Positions 41,120 to 49,785 of a stretch of 64,000 nucleotides of DNA are shown here, piece by piece (positions within the stretch are counted from its first letter, which is position 1; every line of letters starts with the position of its first letter). The DNA is from Nitrogeniibacter aestuarii (GTDB lineage: Bacteria > Pseudomonadota > Gammaproteobacteria > Burkholderiales > Rhodocyclaceae): NCBI RefSeq assembly GCF_017309585.1, contig NZ_CP071321.1, forward strand, positions 496,001 to 560,000. The letters run 5' to 3'. Both the position numbers and the translations under genes were made by a program. Under the pieces are notes generated by a model. That model saw nothing but the letters and a program-made list of their open reading frames with translations. It made no database searches and was not told the DNA's origin.

Positions 41120-41373
41120 GGCCGGCACACCGACGAACACGCGGTTGCCATCCCCATGCACGACATGAGCGGCCCCCTTCGACGATCACCTCACCCGCAA
41201 GCGCATCAGCTCAAGCCCGAAGAGCTGGAAGTGCCCAACACCCCGCTGCCGATTCCGCATGACTTCGTGGATGACTTGCTGACGACGAGCAAGCCGCATT
41301 CTCCGGGGAAGCAGCCGAAGCGGTGATGGTTTGAGCGTTGAGGAAAAGCCCGGCTGATGCCGGGATTTTCTTG
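41120..41373 (+). pseudogene. truncated copy of the NAGGN-peptidase 3' end with its terminator
   Basis: From about 41120 the sequence follows the peptidase gene from 13389: TDEHAV, then DMSGP. An extra C in the run after DMSG shifts the frame, about 260 bp are missing (parent about 13475-13737), and the match then resumes in frame with LKPEELEVPNTPLPIPHDF up to the stop at 41324-41326. The post-stop sequence and the CCCGGC-TGAT-GCCGGG terminator stem (41350-41365) are also copied, with a weaker T-tract. No start, HLD or TEE motifs remain. The 230 bp between VanZ and 41120 show nothing recognisable. Confidence 0.85.
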
Positions 41374-41528
41374 TGCGATTGCGGGCTAGATTTGCTCAAA
41401 ATACTATGACAACGGCTTTCAATGACGTTAGCATCGTGCTCGACTAGGAGAGCTGATGTCAGGGCTCTTCTTCGAGCGATTCGCTGAGACAGGTAAACGA
41501 CTGTAGATAGTGTTGGAGCAGGATTTAA

Positions 41529-44500
41529 ATGAGAGCTGATCAAGTACCGCAAAACAGTTGGTTCGTTTTGGTTTTGCTGCTGTGTTTAGGGGGGCTGGCG
41601 AATCATGCATTCGCTGCTCCTGCTGTTATTACCAACTCACAATGCCGTCAGTCGGGAAATCCTAATGCCTTTCTTGATTGTCTAACGCCTCAGTACACCC
41701 GGTGGGGGTGCCACCAAAATGATTTTAATGCCACTCATATCATATTCGATGCAGGGGAAAACGCACTTCCAGATTATTCTTGCGTTGACAAAATTATTGA
41801 ATGGAAGAAGTCGGCGAAAAACAATCCATTAATCGATTACGAGCCAATTTCTTTTCCAGAAGACGACAGTTTTTTGGTGTATTCGCCTTGGAGTGATGGG
41901 CAATACATCATGAGTAGAGCATTTGGTTACACGATTGCAGACGGTGTTGTCTACGGGGTTGAAGACGGATTCGGGCGTTGGCAGCATCTTTACAAGCGTT
42001 TCATTAGTTGTGCCGTACCGGGAAGAAGGTCATACGGATCTCGGGCAGTGATGGACGATGAAGTCGATCCGGATTGGAGTGGGGTCGAGCCATCCGGAGT
42101 TCCACCATATTCGGATTACTACTGCCGTTACTACATTACCCCGGAGCTGGCAGGTGAAAATCTAGCCGGGCAATGCGAGGCTTCGAGCAATCGGCCAATC
42201 TCGTACGTTAATGGAAACAAGTATCTGAGCGAGCAGGATGTTTCTGCTTCGCCATTGAAAGGGTTGTCAATTACGCGGCACTACAACTCGCTCGGAATTG
42301 ACGGGCGGGTAGACCTCGGTGCGCGTTGGCGCATCAACATAGACCGATCTCTCGGCCTCGACTCTCCTGACATGATTACTGCTTTTCGGGGCACCGGTCG
42401 ATATCTGAATATGGCGCGTGCAGGAGCTGATTTTCTACCAACAGGGGGTGGTTCCGAGCGAGCAAGAGAGATTATTGAAAACGGCACAGTCATAGGATGG
42501 CTGTTCTTCGATGCGAGCGGGAACGTTGATCGTTTCGACAGCGAGGGACGTTTAGCCGAAATCGTTAGTGCTGACGGCATGACGTGGAAGATGGTGCGGA
42601 ACAGTGCCGGGCGAGTTGCCCGTGTTGAAAACAGTTACGGTAACTTCGTAGATCTGAGCTATGACGACGCCTTCTCTCTTGCGGCGATAACGATGCAAGA
42701 TGGTTCCCAGATTTCATACGGGTACAACGAAGACGGTAACCTCGCGCAAGTTGTTTATCCTGATGGATCCGAGAAGATCTATCATTTGCGAGAGACAGAT
42801 TTTACTGCTCGGGTCTTGCGCCCCGAACTGATCACAGGCATCACTGACGAGTCAGGCACGCGCTACGTCAACTACTGGTACGACAGCGAACGCCGCGCTA
42901 TCGCCGAAGAAGCTGCTGGCGGTGTCGACCGCATCGACCTCTCATTCGGCACAAACATCACCCGCGTCACCGATGGCTTTGGCACTCAGCGCGAATACAA
43001 CTTCTCCCCGGTCAATCATGTTGCCCGCTACACCGGCCAATCCAAACCCGGCGGTGCCGGTTGCTCCCCATCCGCGAGCAACATCACCTACGACGCCAAC
43101 GGCAATGTCGACAGCCGCACCAGTTTTGACGGCACCCAGACCACCTACACGCACGACCCGGCCACCAATCGCGAAACCCTTCGTGTTGAAGCCGCCGGCA
43201 CCCCCGAGGCTCGCACCACCGCCACCGAATGGCACCCCGACTGGCATCTCAAGACCCGTGTCGCCGAGCCCAAGCTGATCACCACCTGGGTCTATAACGG
43301 CCAGCCGGACCCGATTCACGGCGGCACCGCCGCCTGTGCGCCGGCCGATGCGGAAGTGATCGCCGGCATGCCGATTGCCGTGGTGTGCTCGAAAACCGAA
43401 CAACCCACCACCGATGGCACGGGCGCCCAGGGCTTCAGCGCAAGCGTCGACGGCCCGGCCCGCACGTGGACCTACACCTACAACCGCTACGGCAAGGTGC
43501 TCACTGCCGACGGTCCGCGCACCGACGTGGCCGACGTGTGGACCTATGAATACTTCCCCGCCGACGCCCTCTGCCCGGGCGAGGGTGAAGGCATCGGCAT
43601 GGACAAGGGCTGCCGGGGCGAGCTGGTGCGTGCCACCGACCCGGTGGGTCTGGTGACGGACTATCTCAAGTACAACGCCCACGGCCAGATTCTGGAGATG
43701 GTCGCCCCCAACGGCGTGCTCACCCGCTACACCTACGACCTGCGCCAGCGCATGACCAGCCAGCAGGTGGGCAGCCTGCTCACCGTGTTCGACTACGACC
43801 CGCGCGGCCTGCTCGAACGCGTCACCTTGGCCGAAGGCTCGGCCATTGCCTACGCCTACGACGACGCCCACCGCCTCATCGGCATCACCCAGGTGGCCAC
43901 CGGCGAGCGCATCGAATACACCCTCGACAACGCCGGCAATCGCACCGCCGAAACCGTGTTCGACGCTCAGGGGCAGGTCGCCCGGCAACTGGCGCGCGAG
44001 TTTGACGCCCTGGGGCGCCTGTGGCGCGAAATTCGCAGCATCAATGGCCAGAGCGCCGCCACCGACTACCTGCACGACGCCGAAGACCGCCTCACCCACG
44101 AGATCAACCCGCTGAGCGAAACCCGCCAGTGGCAGTACAACGCGCTGGGCAACCTCAAGGCAGAAGTCGACGCGCTCAACGCCACCACCCAGATCGTGCC
44201 CGACGCCAATGGGCAGGCCGAAGCTGTCATCGCCGCCAACGGCGCAAAGACCAGCTTCCAGGTCAACGGCCTCGGGCAGGTGCTGTTCGAAGGCAGCCCC
44301 GACCGGGGCAACATCACCTACGGCTATGACGCCGCCGGCAATCTGGTGAGCCGCACCTTTGCCAGCGGCATCACCGAAGTGCGCACCTACGATGCGGCCT
44401 CACGTCCGGAGAGCATCCGCTATGTGAAGGGCGCAACCACCTACTGGCGCAAGTTCGACTACCAGTGGAACCCGCGCGGCCAGCTCGAACGGCTCAATGC

Positions 44501-46190
44501 CGCGGGTGGCAACATGAAGTACGAATACGACGCGCTGGGCCGCGTGACGCGCAACCTGTTCAGCGTCATGGGGCCGGGCATGGATGTCCGCTACGCCTAT
44601 GACAACGCTGGCCGCCTGAGCCGTATCACCTACCCCTCGGGCCGCCAGCTCGACATCGGCTACGACACCGCCGGGCGTATCGACAACCTCGCCATGGCCC
44701 CGTACCAGCTCGTCAGCGGCGTGCTCTACCACCCCTTCGGCCCGGTCCGGCAGATGACCCTGCTCAACGGCCTGGTGCACACTCGCGAGCTCGACGCCAA
44801 CGGCCTGCCCAGCCGCATCACCCTCGGCGGCGTGGCCACCGACTACGGCTACGATCTGGCCGGGCGCATCACCACACTGGATGACACCAGCGGCAGCGCC
44901 TATGACCAGAGCTTCGGTTACGACGCCGCCGGGCGCATCACCGGCTACAACGGCCACCCCGGCCCGCGCGGCTACACCTACGACGCCAACGGCAACCGCA
45001 CCAGCGACACCATTGCCGGCATGCTCACCGACATCGTCATGCGCTACAAATCGAACCGCATCTACACCATTGGCGGCAAGAGCGTCACCTACGCCGCCGA
45101 TGGCGCCGTGCGCAAATATGACGGGCTCGATCTCTACTACAACGTTGAAGTCAAACTCATGAACGTTGTTCGATCCGATGGGCGGGTCAACTACGTCTAC
45201 GACGGCCTGGGGCGCCGGGTCGGCAAGGTCAACTACGGTACCAGCGCACTGCCCTACAACATCCAGTACGCCTACGACCTCGACAACCACCTCATCGGTG
45301 AATACCAGCAGGACGGGACCCCCATCCGCGAATACGTCTGGCTGGGCGACCTGATCGTGGCGGTGATCGACACCAACCCCGACGGCAGCACCACTGCCTA
45401 CGCCGTCGAAACCGACCACCTCGGCACCCCGAGGTTACTCACCGACGCCACCCAGCAAGCCCGCTGGCGCTGGATGAGCCCGCCGTTTGGCGATGTGCTG
45501 CCGGCGGAAGACCCGAGCGGGTTGGGGAAAGTGACGTTCAACTTGCGGTTTCCGGGGCAGTATTACGACCGGGAGAGCGGGCTGTTTTATAACTGGAACC
45601 GGTTTTATCATGCGGGTACGGGGCGGTATTTGCAGTCGGATCCGATTGGGTTGGCTGGGGGGTGGAATACCTACGGCTATGTCGGGGGGAATCCGCTTAG
45701 CTACTCCGATCCGACAGGTGAATTTGCCCAGTACATTCCGTGGATTCTCGGTGGAGGCGGAGTTGGGATTGGTCTGATCTATGCGCAGTCTGATCCTAAC
45801 AAAGGAAGTGGTTCAAGTTCCGGGATTGAGAACACGGAACCCGAGAAGTGCTGCGAAAGATGGGAACGTATCTATGCGCCTAACTCCGGGAAGCATTTGT
45901 CGAAAGGGCGCTGGATGAACGGAAACTGGGCGGGGCCTGAGCCAGACCCGCTTTACGCTCCTGCCGCACTGAAAACGGCTATCCCGGTGACCGCGGATGA
46001 AACAGTTCTGGTAGGTCACATTGGCGACCAAGTCATTCAGTTCAATTTTGAGCGAGCTGACCCAGTTGCGTGTGTCAAGATTTATCATGGGTTTATCGTG
46101 TCTGGCCAGCCGGTTCCGGCGCGGCAAGATGTGCATAATGCTGCCAAGAAGGCGGGATTTCCGGGGACAAAGAAATGGAAGTGGAGGTAA
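41529..46190 (+). CDS. exported RHS-repeat protein with variable C-terminal domain (putative polymorphic toxin)
   Basis: The 1553-residue protein has a Sec signal peptide (about residues 1-29), an N-terminal region without a recognised domain (about 30-210), then many YD/RHS repeats such as YEYDALGRV and YGYDAAGNL. The RHS-associated core ends RFPGQYYDRESGLFYNWNRF, YHAGTGRYLQSDPIGL and NPLSYSDPTG at about residues 1335-1395. The last 155 residues are a separate tail: a short hydrophobic Gly/Ile segment and a domain ending DVHNAAKKAGFPGTKKW. RHS proteins encapsulate such tails, which are frequently toxins; this tail is unrecognised. AGGA precedes the ATG. The 5' part and the tail are AT-richer than the repeat core. 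The next gene overlaps its 3' end by 16 bp. Confidence 0.88.
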   Translation: MRADQVPQNSWFVLVLLLCLGGLANHAFAAPAVITNSQCRQSGNPNAFLDCLTPQYTRWGCHQNDFNATHIIFDAGENALPDYSCVDKIIEWKKSAKNNPLIDYEPISFPEDDSFLVYSPWSDGQYIMSRAFGYTIADGVVYGVEDGFGRWQHLYKRFISCAVPGRRSYGSRAVMDDEVDPDWSGVEPSGVPPYSDYYCRYYITPELAGENLAGQCEASSNRPISYVNGNKYLSEQDVSASPLKGLSITRHYNSLGIDGRVDLGARWRINIDRSLGLDSPDMITAFRGTGRYLNMARAGADFLPTGGGSERAREIIENGTVIGWLFFDASGNVDRFDSEGRLAEIVSADGMTWKMVRNSAGRVARVENSYGNFVDLSYDDAFSLAAITMQDGSQISYGYNEDGNLAQVVYPDGSEKIYHLRETDFTARVLRPELITGITDESGTRYVNYWYDSERRAIAEEAAGGVDRIDLSFGTNITRVTDGFGTQREYNFSPVNHVARYTGQSKPGGAGCSPSASNITYDANGNVDSRTSFDGTQTTYTHDPATNRETLRVEAAGTPEARTTATEWHPDWHLKTRVAEPKLITTWVYNGQPDPIHGGTAACAPADAEVIAGMPIAVVCSKTEQPTTDGTGAQGFSASVDGPARTWTYTYNRYGKVLTADGPRTDVADVWTYEYFPADALCPGEGEGIGMDKGCRGELVRATDPVGLVTDYLKYNAHGQILEMVAPNGVLTRYTYDLRQRMTSQQVGSLLTVFDYDPRGLLERVTLAEGSAIAYAYDDAHRLIGITQVATGERIEYTLDNAGNRTAETVFDAQGQVARQLAREFDALGRLWREIRSINGQSAATDYLHDAEDRLTHEINPLSETRQWQYNALGNLKAEVDALNATTQIVPDANGQAEAVIAANGAKTSFQVNGLGQVLFEGSPDRGNITYGYDAAGNLVSRTFASGITEVRTYDAASRPESIRYVKGATTYWRKFDYQWNPRGQLERLNAAGGNMKYEYDALGRVTRNLFSVMGPGMDVRYAYDNAGRLSRITYPSGRQLDIGYDTAGRIDNLAMAPYQLVSGVLYHPFGPVRQMTLLNGLVHTRELDANGLPSRITLGGVATDYGYDLAGRITTLDDTSGSAYDQSFGYDAAGRITGYNGHPGPRGYTYDANGNRTSDTIAGMLTDIVMRYKSNRIYTIGGKSVTYAADGAVRKYDGLDLYYNVEVKLMNVVRSDGRVNYVYDGLGRRVGKVNYGTSALPYNIQYAYDLDNHLIGEYQQDGTPIREYVWLGDLIVAVIDTNPDGSTTAYAVETDHLGTPRLLTDATQQARWRWMSPPFGDVLPAEDPSGLGKVTFNLRFPGQYYDRESGLFYNWNRFYHAGTGRYLQSDPIGLAGGWNTYGYVGGNPLSYSDPTGEFAQYIPWILGGGGVGIGLIYAQSDPNKGSGSSSGIENTEPEKCCERWERIYAPNSGKHLSKGRWMNGNWAGPEPDPLYAPAALKTAIPVTADETVLVGHIGDQVIQFNFERADPVACVKIYHGFIVSGQPVPARQDVHNAAKKAGFPGTKKWKWR

Positions 46191-46738
46191 ATTGTCGAGA
46201 TCTGATGCTAGGCACAGTCTCGTTCGATGGAATCGCGCTGGAGTTCGTTCTGGATCTAGAGAGATCGTCAGCAATCTCTGATGCAGGAGGTCGGTACCTT
46301 GACCACTGCGTCAATATACGGGTTCGAAATTCACCTGTATCGAGATTGCTGATTTCGAGCCAGGACGCGGGAAACTTCAAATACTTCTTGCAGCGCGTGC
46401 GAGTGGCCATAAGCTCGCAATCTACAGATCTTGACGGAAAGAGTGTTCCAGAAGAGCTGCGGAGAGCGAAACAACTCTATTATGAGGATGACGATGCTAA
46501 CGCAGGACGTTCTTTAGAGTTGATATCGAAGTTTGTGGTTGCCGAGAGCTATCTCGGACGAATCTTCGTCGTTCCGAGAAACGGTGCATGTGAAGTTTTT
46601 GTTGAAGAAATTGACGAAGATACCTCCAGGGTGTTCTCGGAAAAAGTAGAGGGAGGAAGGTTCGCTGACGGTGTCTCTGAAGTTTTTGATTTTTTTGACC
46701 GAGCTGTTTCCTTGCGAGTGAATCCGGAGGAGCCGTAG
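46175..46738 (+). CDS. putative immunity protein for the RHS tail
   Basis: The 187-residue, acidic protein overlaps the last 16 bp of the RHS gene and starts MEVEVNCRDLMLG; an alternative ATG lies ten codons later (46205). It has no signal peptide, transmembrane helix or recognised domain. Sequences such as EDDDANAGRSLE and FVEEIDEDTSRVF make it strongly negative, against the basic RHS tail (KKWKWR end). Position, size and shared AT-rich composition are those of an immunity gene for the RHS toxin; direct evidence is lacking. Confidence 0.6.
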   Translation: MEVEVNCRDLMLGTVSFDGIALEFVLDLERSSAISDAGGRYLDHCVNIRVRNSPVSRLLISSQDAGNFKYFLQRVRVAISSQSTDLDGKSVPEELRRAKQLYYEDDDANAGRSLELISKFVVAESYLGRIFVVPRNGACEVFVEEIDEDTSRVFSEKVEGGRFADGVSEVFDFFDRAVSLRVNPEEP

Positions 46739-46810
46739 TGGAGAGCGGTGTTTGGGAGGGGGAATTTGAAGCACTGATGGGGATCAACCCGCGTAAGGCG
46801 GACACCGTAA

Positions 46811-46982
46811 GGTGCGTTAGGCGAAGCCGTAACGCACCATTGGGCGTCGCAATCCGGGACTCCGTTGCTTATCGAAAACCGGGTCCAGTGCCCACGACGC
46901 CCCTTTCCAAACGCCGCTCGACCTCGAACGGCGTTTGTTCATCCACCGCTGTTTGGTGCGCTACGGCTTCGCCTAGCACACC
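46811..46982. repeat. MITE-like 172-bp element, copy A
   Basis: The element begins with a hairpin (GGTGCGTTAGGC / GCCGTAACGCACC, loop GAA, 46811-46838) and ends with a similar hairpin in reverse orientation (46955-46982, GGTGCGCTACGGC / GCCTAGCACACC). The two ends are inverted repeats of one another. Between them is a further hairpin, AACGCCG/CGGCGTT. No ORF of note is contained. A second copy of the same length begins 89 bp beyond its right end. Left of it, 46739-46810 shows nothing. Confidence 0.75.
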
Positions 46983-47071
46983 CTACGCCGGGAATGCCGG
47001 CGGTGGTTATTTGACGGGTGATTTTCGGCTTGGAACTGGTTGCCGTTCCGGCCAATTTCATTTCCGTAAGT

Positions 47072-47243
47072 CACGTTAGGCGCAAGCCGTAACGCACCAT
47101 CGGGCGCTTCAAACCGGGACGCCGTTGCTGATCGAAAACCCAACCCCTCGCCCACGGTGCGCCGCTCCAAACGCCGCTCGACCTCGGGCGGCGTTTATTC
47201 ATCCACTGCCGTTCGGTGCGTTATGGCTTCACCTAACGGAACC
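47072..47243. repeat. MITE-like 172-bp element, copy B
   Basis: This copy matches copy A throughout, with substitutions: left hairpin ACGTTAGGCG / AAGCCGTAACG (47072-47098), the internal ACGCCGCTCGACCTCG segment, and right hairpin GGTGCGTTATGGC / ACCTAACGGAACC (47215-47243). The right end directly abuts the ubiT stop codon at 47244. It may act as the ubiT transcript end. The 89-bp spacer between the copies has no feature. Confidence 0.75.
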
Positions 47244-47753
47244 CTACGCTTCGATGCCGGTGGGGCTTGTGGGCGCTGGCGAGACGAGGCGCTTGAGCGG
47301 CGTGGGGAGCGTATCGAAAAGGGCGTCCCAGTCCACTGCGTCCAGCGTGTTCTTGACCAGCAGTCCCAGGTCGGTATCGCCTTCCATGACCAGTCGGCGG
47401 CTGAAGAAGAGGGTGTCCGGGTCTTCTTCCTGCAGGGCGAGGGCGAGGTAGTCGCGCAGCCCGGCGCGCAGGGTGAGGTCGGGTTTCCGGGTGTCCTGGC
47501 GCAGGTGGAAGCGGCCGTTGAAGCCGTAGCGCAGGGTCATGCCGAGATCCGTCACTTCAAGCTGCAGGCGCTTGCCGGCGAGGGGGGCAAGGTCGTCTGC
47601 CGAGAGCACGCGGCCGAGGGCGAGGTTGAGACCGGTGACCAGAGCCAGGGTCGGCGGTGTCTGCGGCAGATGGCGACCGATGCGGGCGGCGATGCCGGGC
47701 AGTTTGAAGTCGGGCACGGTCCGGGGCAGGCGAAGGGCAGGCAGGGTCAGCAT
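47244..47753 (-). CDS. ubiT: ubiquinone biosynthesis accessory factor UbiT (SCP2 domain)
   Basis: UbiT is a lipid-binding SCP2-domain protein required, with UbiU and UbiV, for oxygen-independent ubiquinone synthesis. The 169-residue protein shows the SCP2 fold and the C-terminal family segment FFSRRLVMEGDTDLGLLVKNTLDAVDWD. It is the third gene of ubiU-ubiV-ubiT, 8 bp after ubiV. Confidence 0.93.
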   Translation of the reverse strand: MLTLPALRLPRTVPDFKLPGIAARIGRHLPQTPPTLALVTGLNLALGRVLSADDLAPLAGKRLQLEVTDLGMTLRYGFNGRFHLRQDTRKPDLTLRAGLRDYLALALQEEDPDTLFFSRRLVMEGDTDLGLLVKNTLDAVDWDALFDTLPTPLKRLVSPAPTSPTGIEA

Positions 47754-47761
47754 GATGAGCC

Positions 47762-48688
47762 TCAGGCAGCGATGCTGCTGGATACGACGTATTGCTCGAC
47801 GCCCGGGCGCCCGTGCCAGAAACCGTTGCAGGGGGCGTCGCTCATGTACGCATGGCTGTGCTCGAAGGCGAGCTGCGGGTCGAGCTTGTGGCGTCGGGCG
47901 TCATCGAACAGGGCGAGAATGTCGGCGGTGTGTTCGCCCTGCGGCAGGACGCGCAGGACGCCCACGCCGGCCTGGGCCACGCCGGGCAGGTCGGCCAGCA
48001 GGTTGTGCACCTGCGCCGACTGGGTCTGGATGCCGTTGAGCGTGAGGAAGGGTTCGCCCTCGCGGGTGTGCAGGCGGATGCCGTCGGCGAACTGCAGGCA
48101 GCGAAATTCGCAGGTGTCTTTCTGCAGGTTGAAGTGGCGGGCGGTGAAGCAGCGGGCCGAGTAGGCCAGCGGCAGGCGGCCGTAGGCCATCACCTCCACC
48201 TCGGGCGGCTGCTCGCAGGCGGCGATGAGCGCGGTGAGATCCGCACGCGACATTTCGGGCGGTGCGACCCAGCGGCGGGCGCCCATGGCCTGCAGCCAGC
48301 CGAGCGTGTGCGGGTTGAACACGTTCAGCGTGGGGCCGGCGATCCAGCCTTCGACACCGGCCCGGTCGAGCTGATTGACCGCGGCCATGTCGTTGGCCTC
48401 GATGCGGAAGCCGGCCTGCTCGGTGAGCTTGCGCAGGGCCTTGAGGTCGGAGGCGGATTCGATCAGCGGCAGGGTGGAGATCACCACTTCCTTGCCCGCT
48501 TCGGCCAGTACCTGGCCGATCTCGAGCCAGTCGTCCATGCGCAGTTCGTGACGGCGGGCACACACGGTTTCACCGAGGTAGACGATGTCCACCGGGCTGT
48601 CGACGATGCCGGCGTAGAAATCCAGCATGGCCTGGCGGGGCCAGTAGTACTGGTTGGGGCCGAGGGCGAGTTTCAGTGTCTGGGGCAT
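47762..48688 (-). CDS. ubiV: O2-independent ubiquinone hydroxylation protein UbiV (U32 family)
   Basis: UbiV forms a [4Fe-4S] heterodimer with UbiU and hydroxylates the ubiquinone ring without oxygen. From MPQTLKLALGPNQYYW the 308-residue protein has U32 peptidase-like sequence. Candidate cluster cysteines are in GETVCARRHEL, SARCFTARH and KDTCEFRCLQ. The open frame extends 45 codons upstream into ubiU, without family sequence. It starts 4 bp after ubiU. Confidence 0.95.
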   Translation of the reverse strand: MPQTLKLALGPNQYYWPRQAMLDFYAGIVDSPVDIVYLGETVCARRHELRMDDWLEIGQVLAEAGKEVVISTLPLIESASDLKALRKLTEQAGFRIEANDMAAVNQLDRAGVEGWIAGPTLNVFNPHTLGWLQAMGARRWVAPPEMSRADLTALIAACEQPPEVEVMAYGRLPLAYSARCFTARHFNLQKDTCEFRCLQFADGIRLHTREGEPFLTLNGIQTQSAQVHNLLADLPGVAQAGVGVLRVLPQGEHTADILALFDDARRHKLDPQLAFEHSHAYMSDAPCNGFWHGRPGVEQYVVSSSIAA

Positions 48689-48692
48689 GGGC

Positions 48693-49688
48693 TTATTTCC
48701 ATGGCCGGTAGTAGGCGCCGAGGGTGTGACTCTGTCCCTCGGAGACCTGGTTGAGGGCGGCCATCCAGGCCGGGTCGACCTCGAATCCGTCGCCGCGTGT
48801 CTGGAGGCGGTCGATGGCGGCACGCCAGATGCGCGTCACCTGGGCCACGTAGGCCGGGCTGCGCTGGCGACCTTCGATCTTGATGGCCTTGACGCCCATG
48901 CGTGCCAGCTCGGGGAGCAGGTCGAGGGTGTTGAGGCTGGTCGGCTCTTCGAGGGCGTAATAGGTTTCGCCCTCCACGTCGAAGCGGCCCTTGCACAGGG
49001 TGGGGTAGCCGGCGCGCTCGTCCTTGCCGAAACGGTCGATGAGCACGCCGTTCAGGCGTGTCTCCATGCCCTGCGGGGTGTCCTCCCAGCGCACATGCTT
49101 GCCCGGCGAGCAGGCGCCGTTGCAGTTGGGCGATTCGCCCGTGGCAAAGGCCGACAGGGCGCAGCGCCCCTCGACCATCACGCACAGGCCGCCAAAACCG
49201 AAGACCTCGATCTCGACATCGGTGTTGTCGATCACATGTTGCACCTGGGCCAGCGAGAGCACGCGCGGCAGCACGGCGCGGCGAATGCCGAAGTAGCGCT
49301 GGTAGAGGTTGATGGCCTCGAAGCTGGTGGCCGAGCCCTGCACCGACAGATGCAGGCGCAAGCCCGGGTGGCGATCGACCGCGTAGTGCATCAGCCCGGG
49401 GTCGGCGAGGATGACCGCATCCACCTCCAGCTCGGCCGCCAGATCGATGGTGTCGGTCCACTCGCGCCAGTTGCGGGCCTGCGGATAGGTGTTGAGCGCC
49501 AGCAGCACCTGGCGGCGGTGCCGGTGGGCATAGGCGACGCCGTCGAGCAGTTGCTCGCGGGTGAAGTTCAGGCCGGTGAAGTTGCGGGCGTTGGTGGCGT
49601 TCTTGAGGCCCACGTACACGCAGTCGGCGCCTGCATCAACGGCTTTCTTGAGCGCGGGCAGGCTGCCGGCCGGGCAGACCAGATCCAT
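48693..49688 (-). CDS. ubiU: O2-independent ubiquinone hydroxylation protein UbiU (U32 family)
   Basis: UbiU is the partner of UbiV. The 331-residue protein begins MDLVCPAGSLPALKKAVDAGADCVYVGL, the family N-terminus. The cluster-binding cysteines are in EGRCALS, NCNGACSPGKH and PTLCKGRF, and EGRQRSPAYV near the end is also typical of U32 proteins. An FNR/ANR-like box lies about 70 bp upstream, consistent with anaerobic induction of ubiUVT. Confidence 0.96.
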   Translation of the reverse strand: MDLVCPAGSLPALKKAVDAGADCVYVGLKNATNARNFTGLNFTREQLLDGVAYAHRHRRQVLLALNTYPQARNWREWTDTIDLAAELEVDAVILADPGLMHYAVDRHPGLRLHLSVQGSATSFEAINLYQRYFGIRRAVLPRVLSLAQVQHVIDNTDVEIEVFGFGGLCVMVEGRCALSAFATGESPNCNGACSPGKHVRWEDTPQGMETRLNGVLIDRFGKDERAGYPTLCKGRFDVEGETYYALEEPTSLNTLDLLPELARMGVKAIKIEGRQRSPAYVAQVTRIWRAAIDRLQTRGDGFEVDPAWMAALNQVSEGQSHTLGAYYRPWK

Positions 49689-49750
49689 GGCAAGACTCGT
49701 CGGTGGTGGTGAATAGCCCGCGAGTCTATCGGCAGGACATGATGAACGGA

Positions 49751-49764
49751 TTGACCCGCATCAA
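49751..49764 (-). promoter_or_regulatory. FNR/ANR-type box upstream of ubiU
   Basis: TTGACCCGCATCAA matches the TTGAT-N4-ATCAA consensus at nine of ten positions. It is centred about 70 bp before the ubiU ATG. If it acts at -41.5, the start site would be about 28 bp upstream of the ATG, and GATAGA lies at the resulting -10. UbiUVT function under anaerobiosis makes FNR-type control plausible. Confidence 0.6.
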
Positions 49765-49785
49765 TCCGCCCGAATTAAGGCGTGT

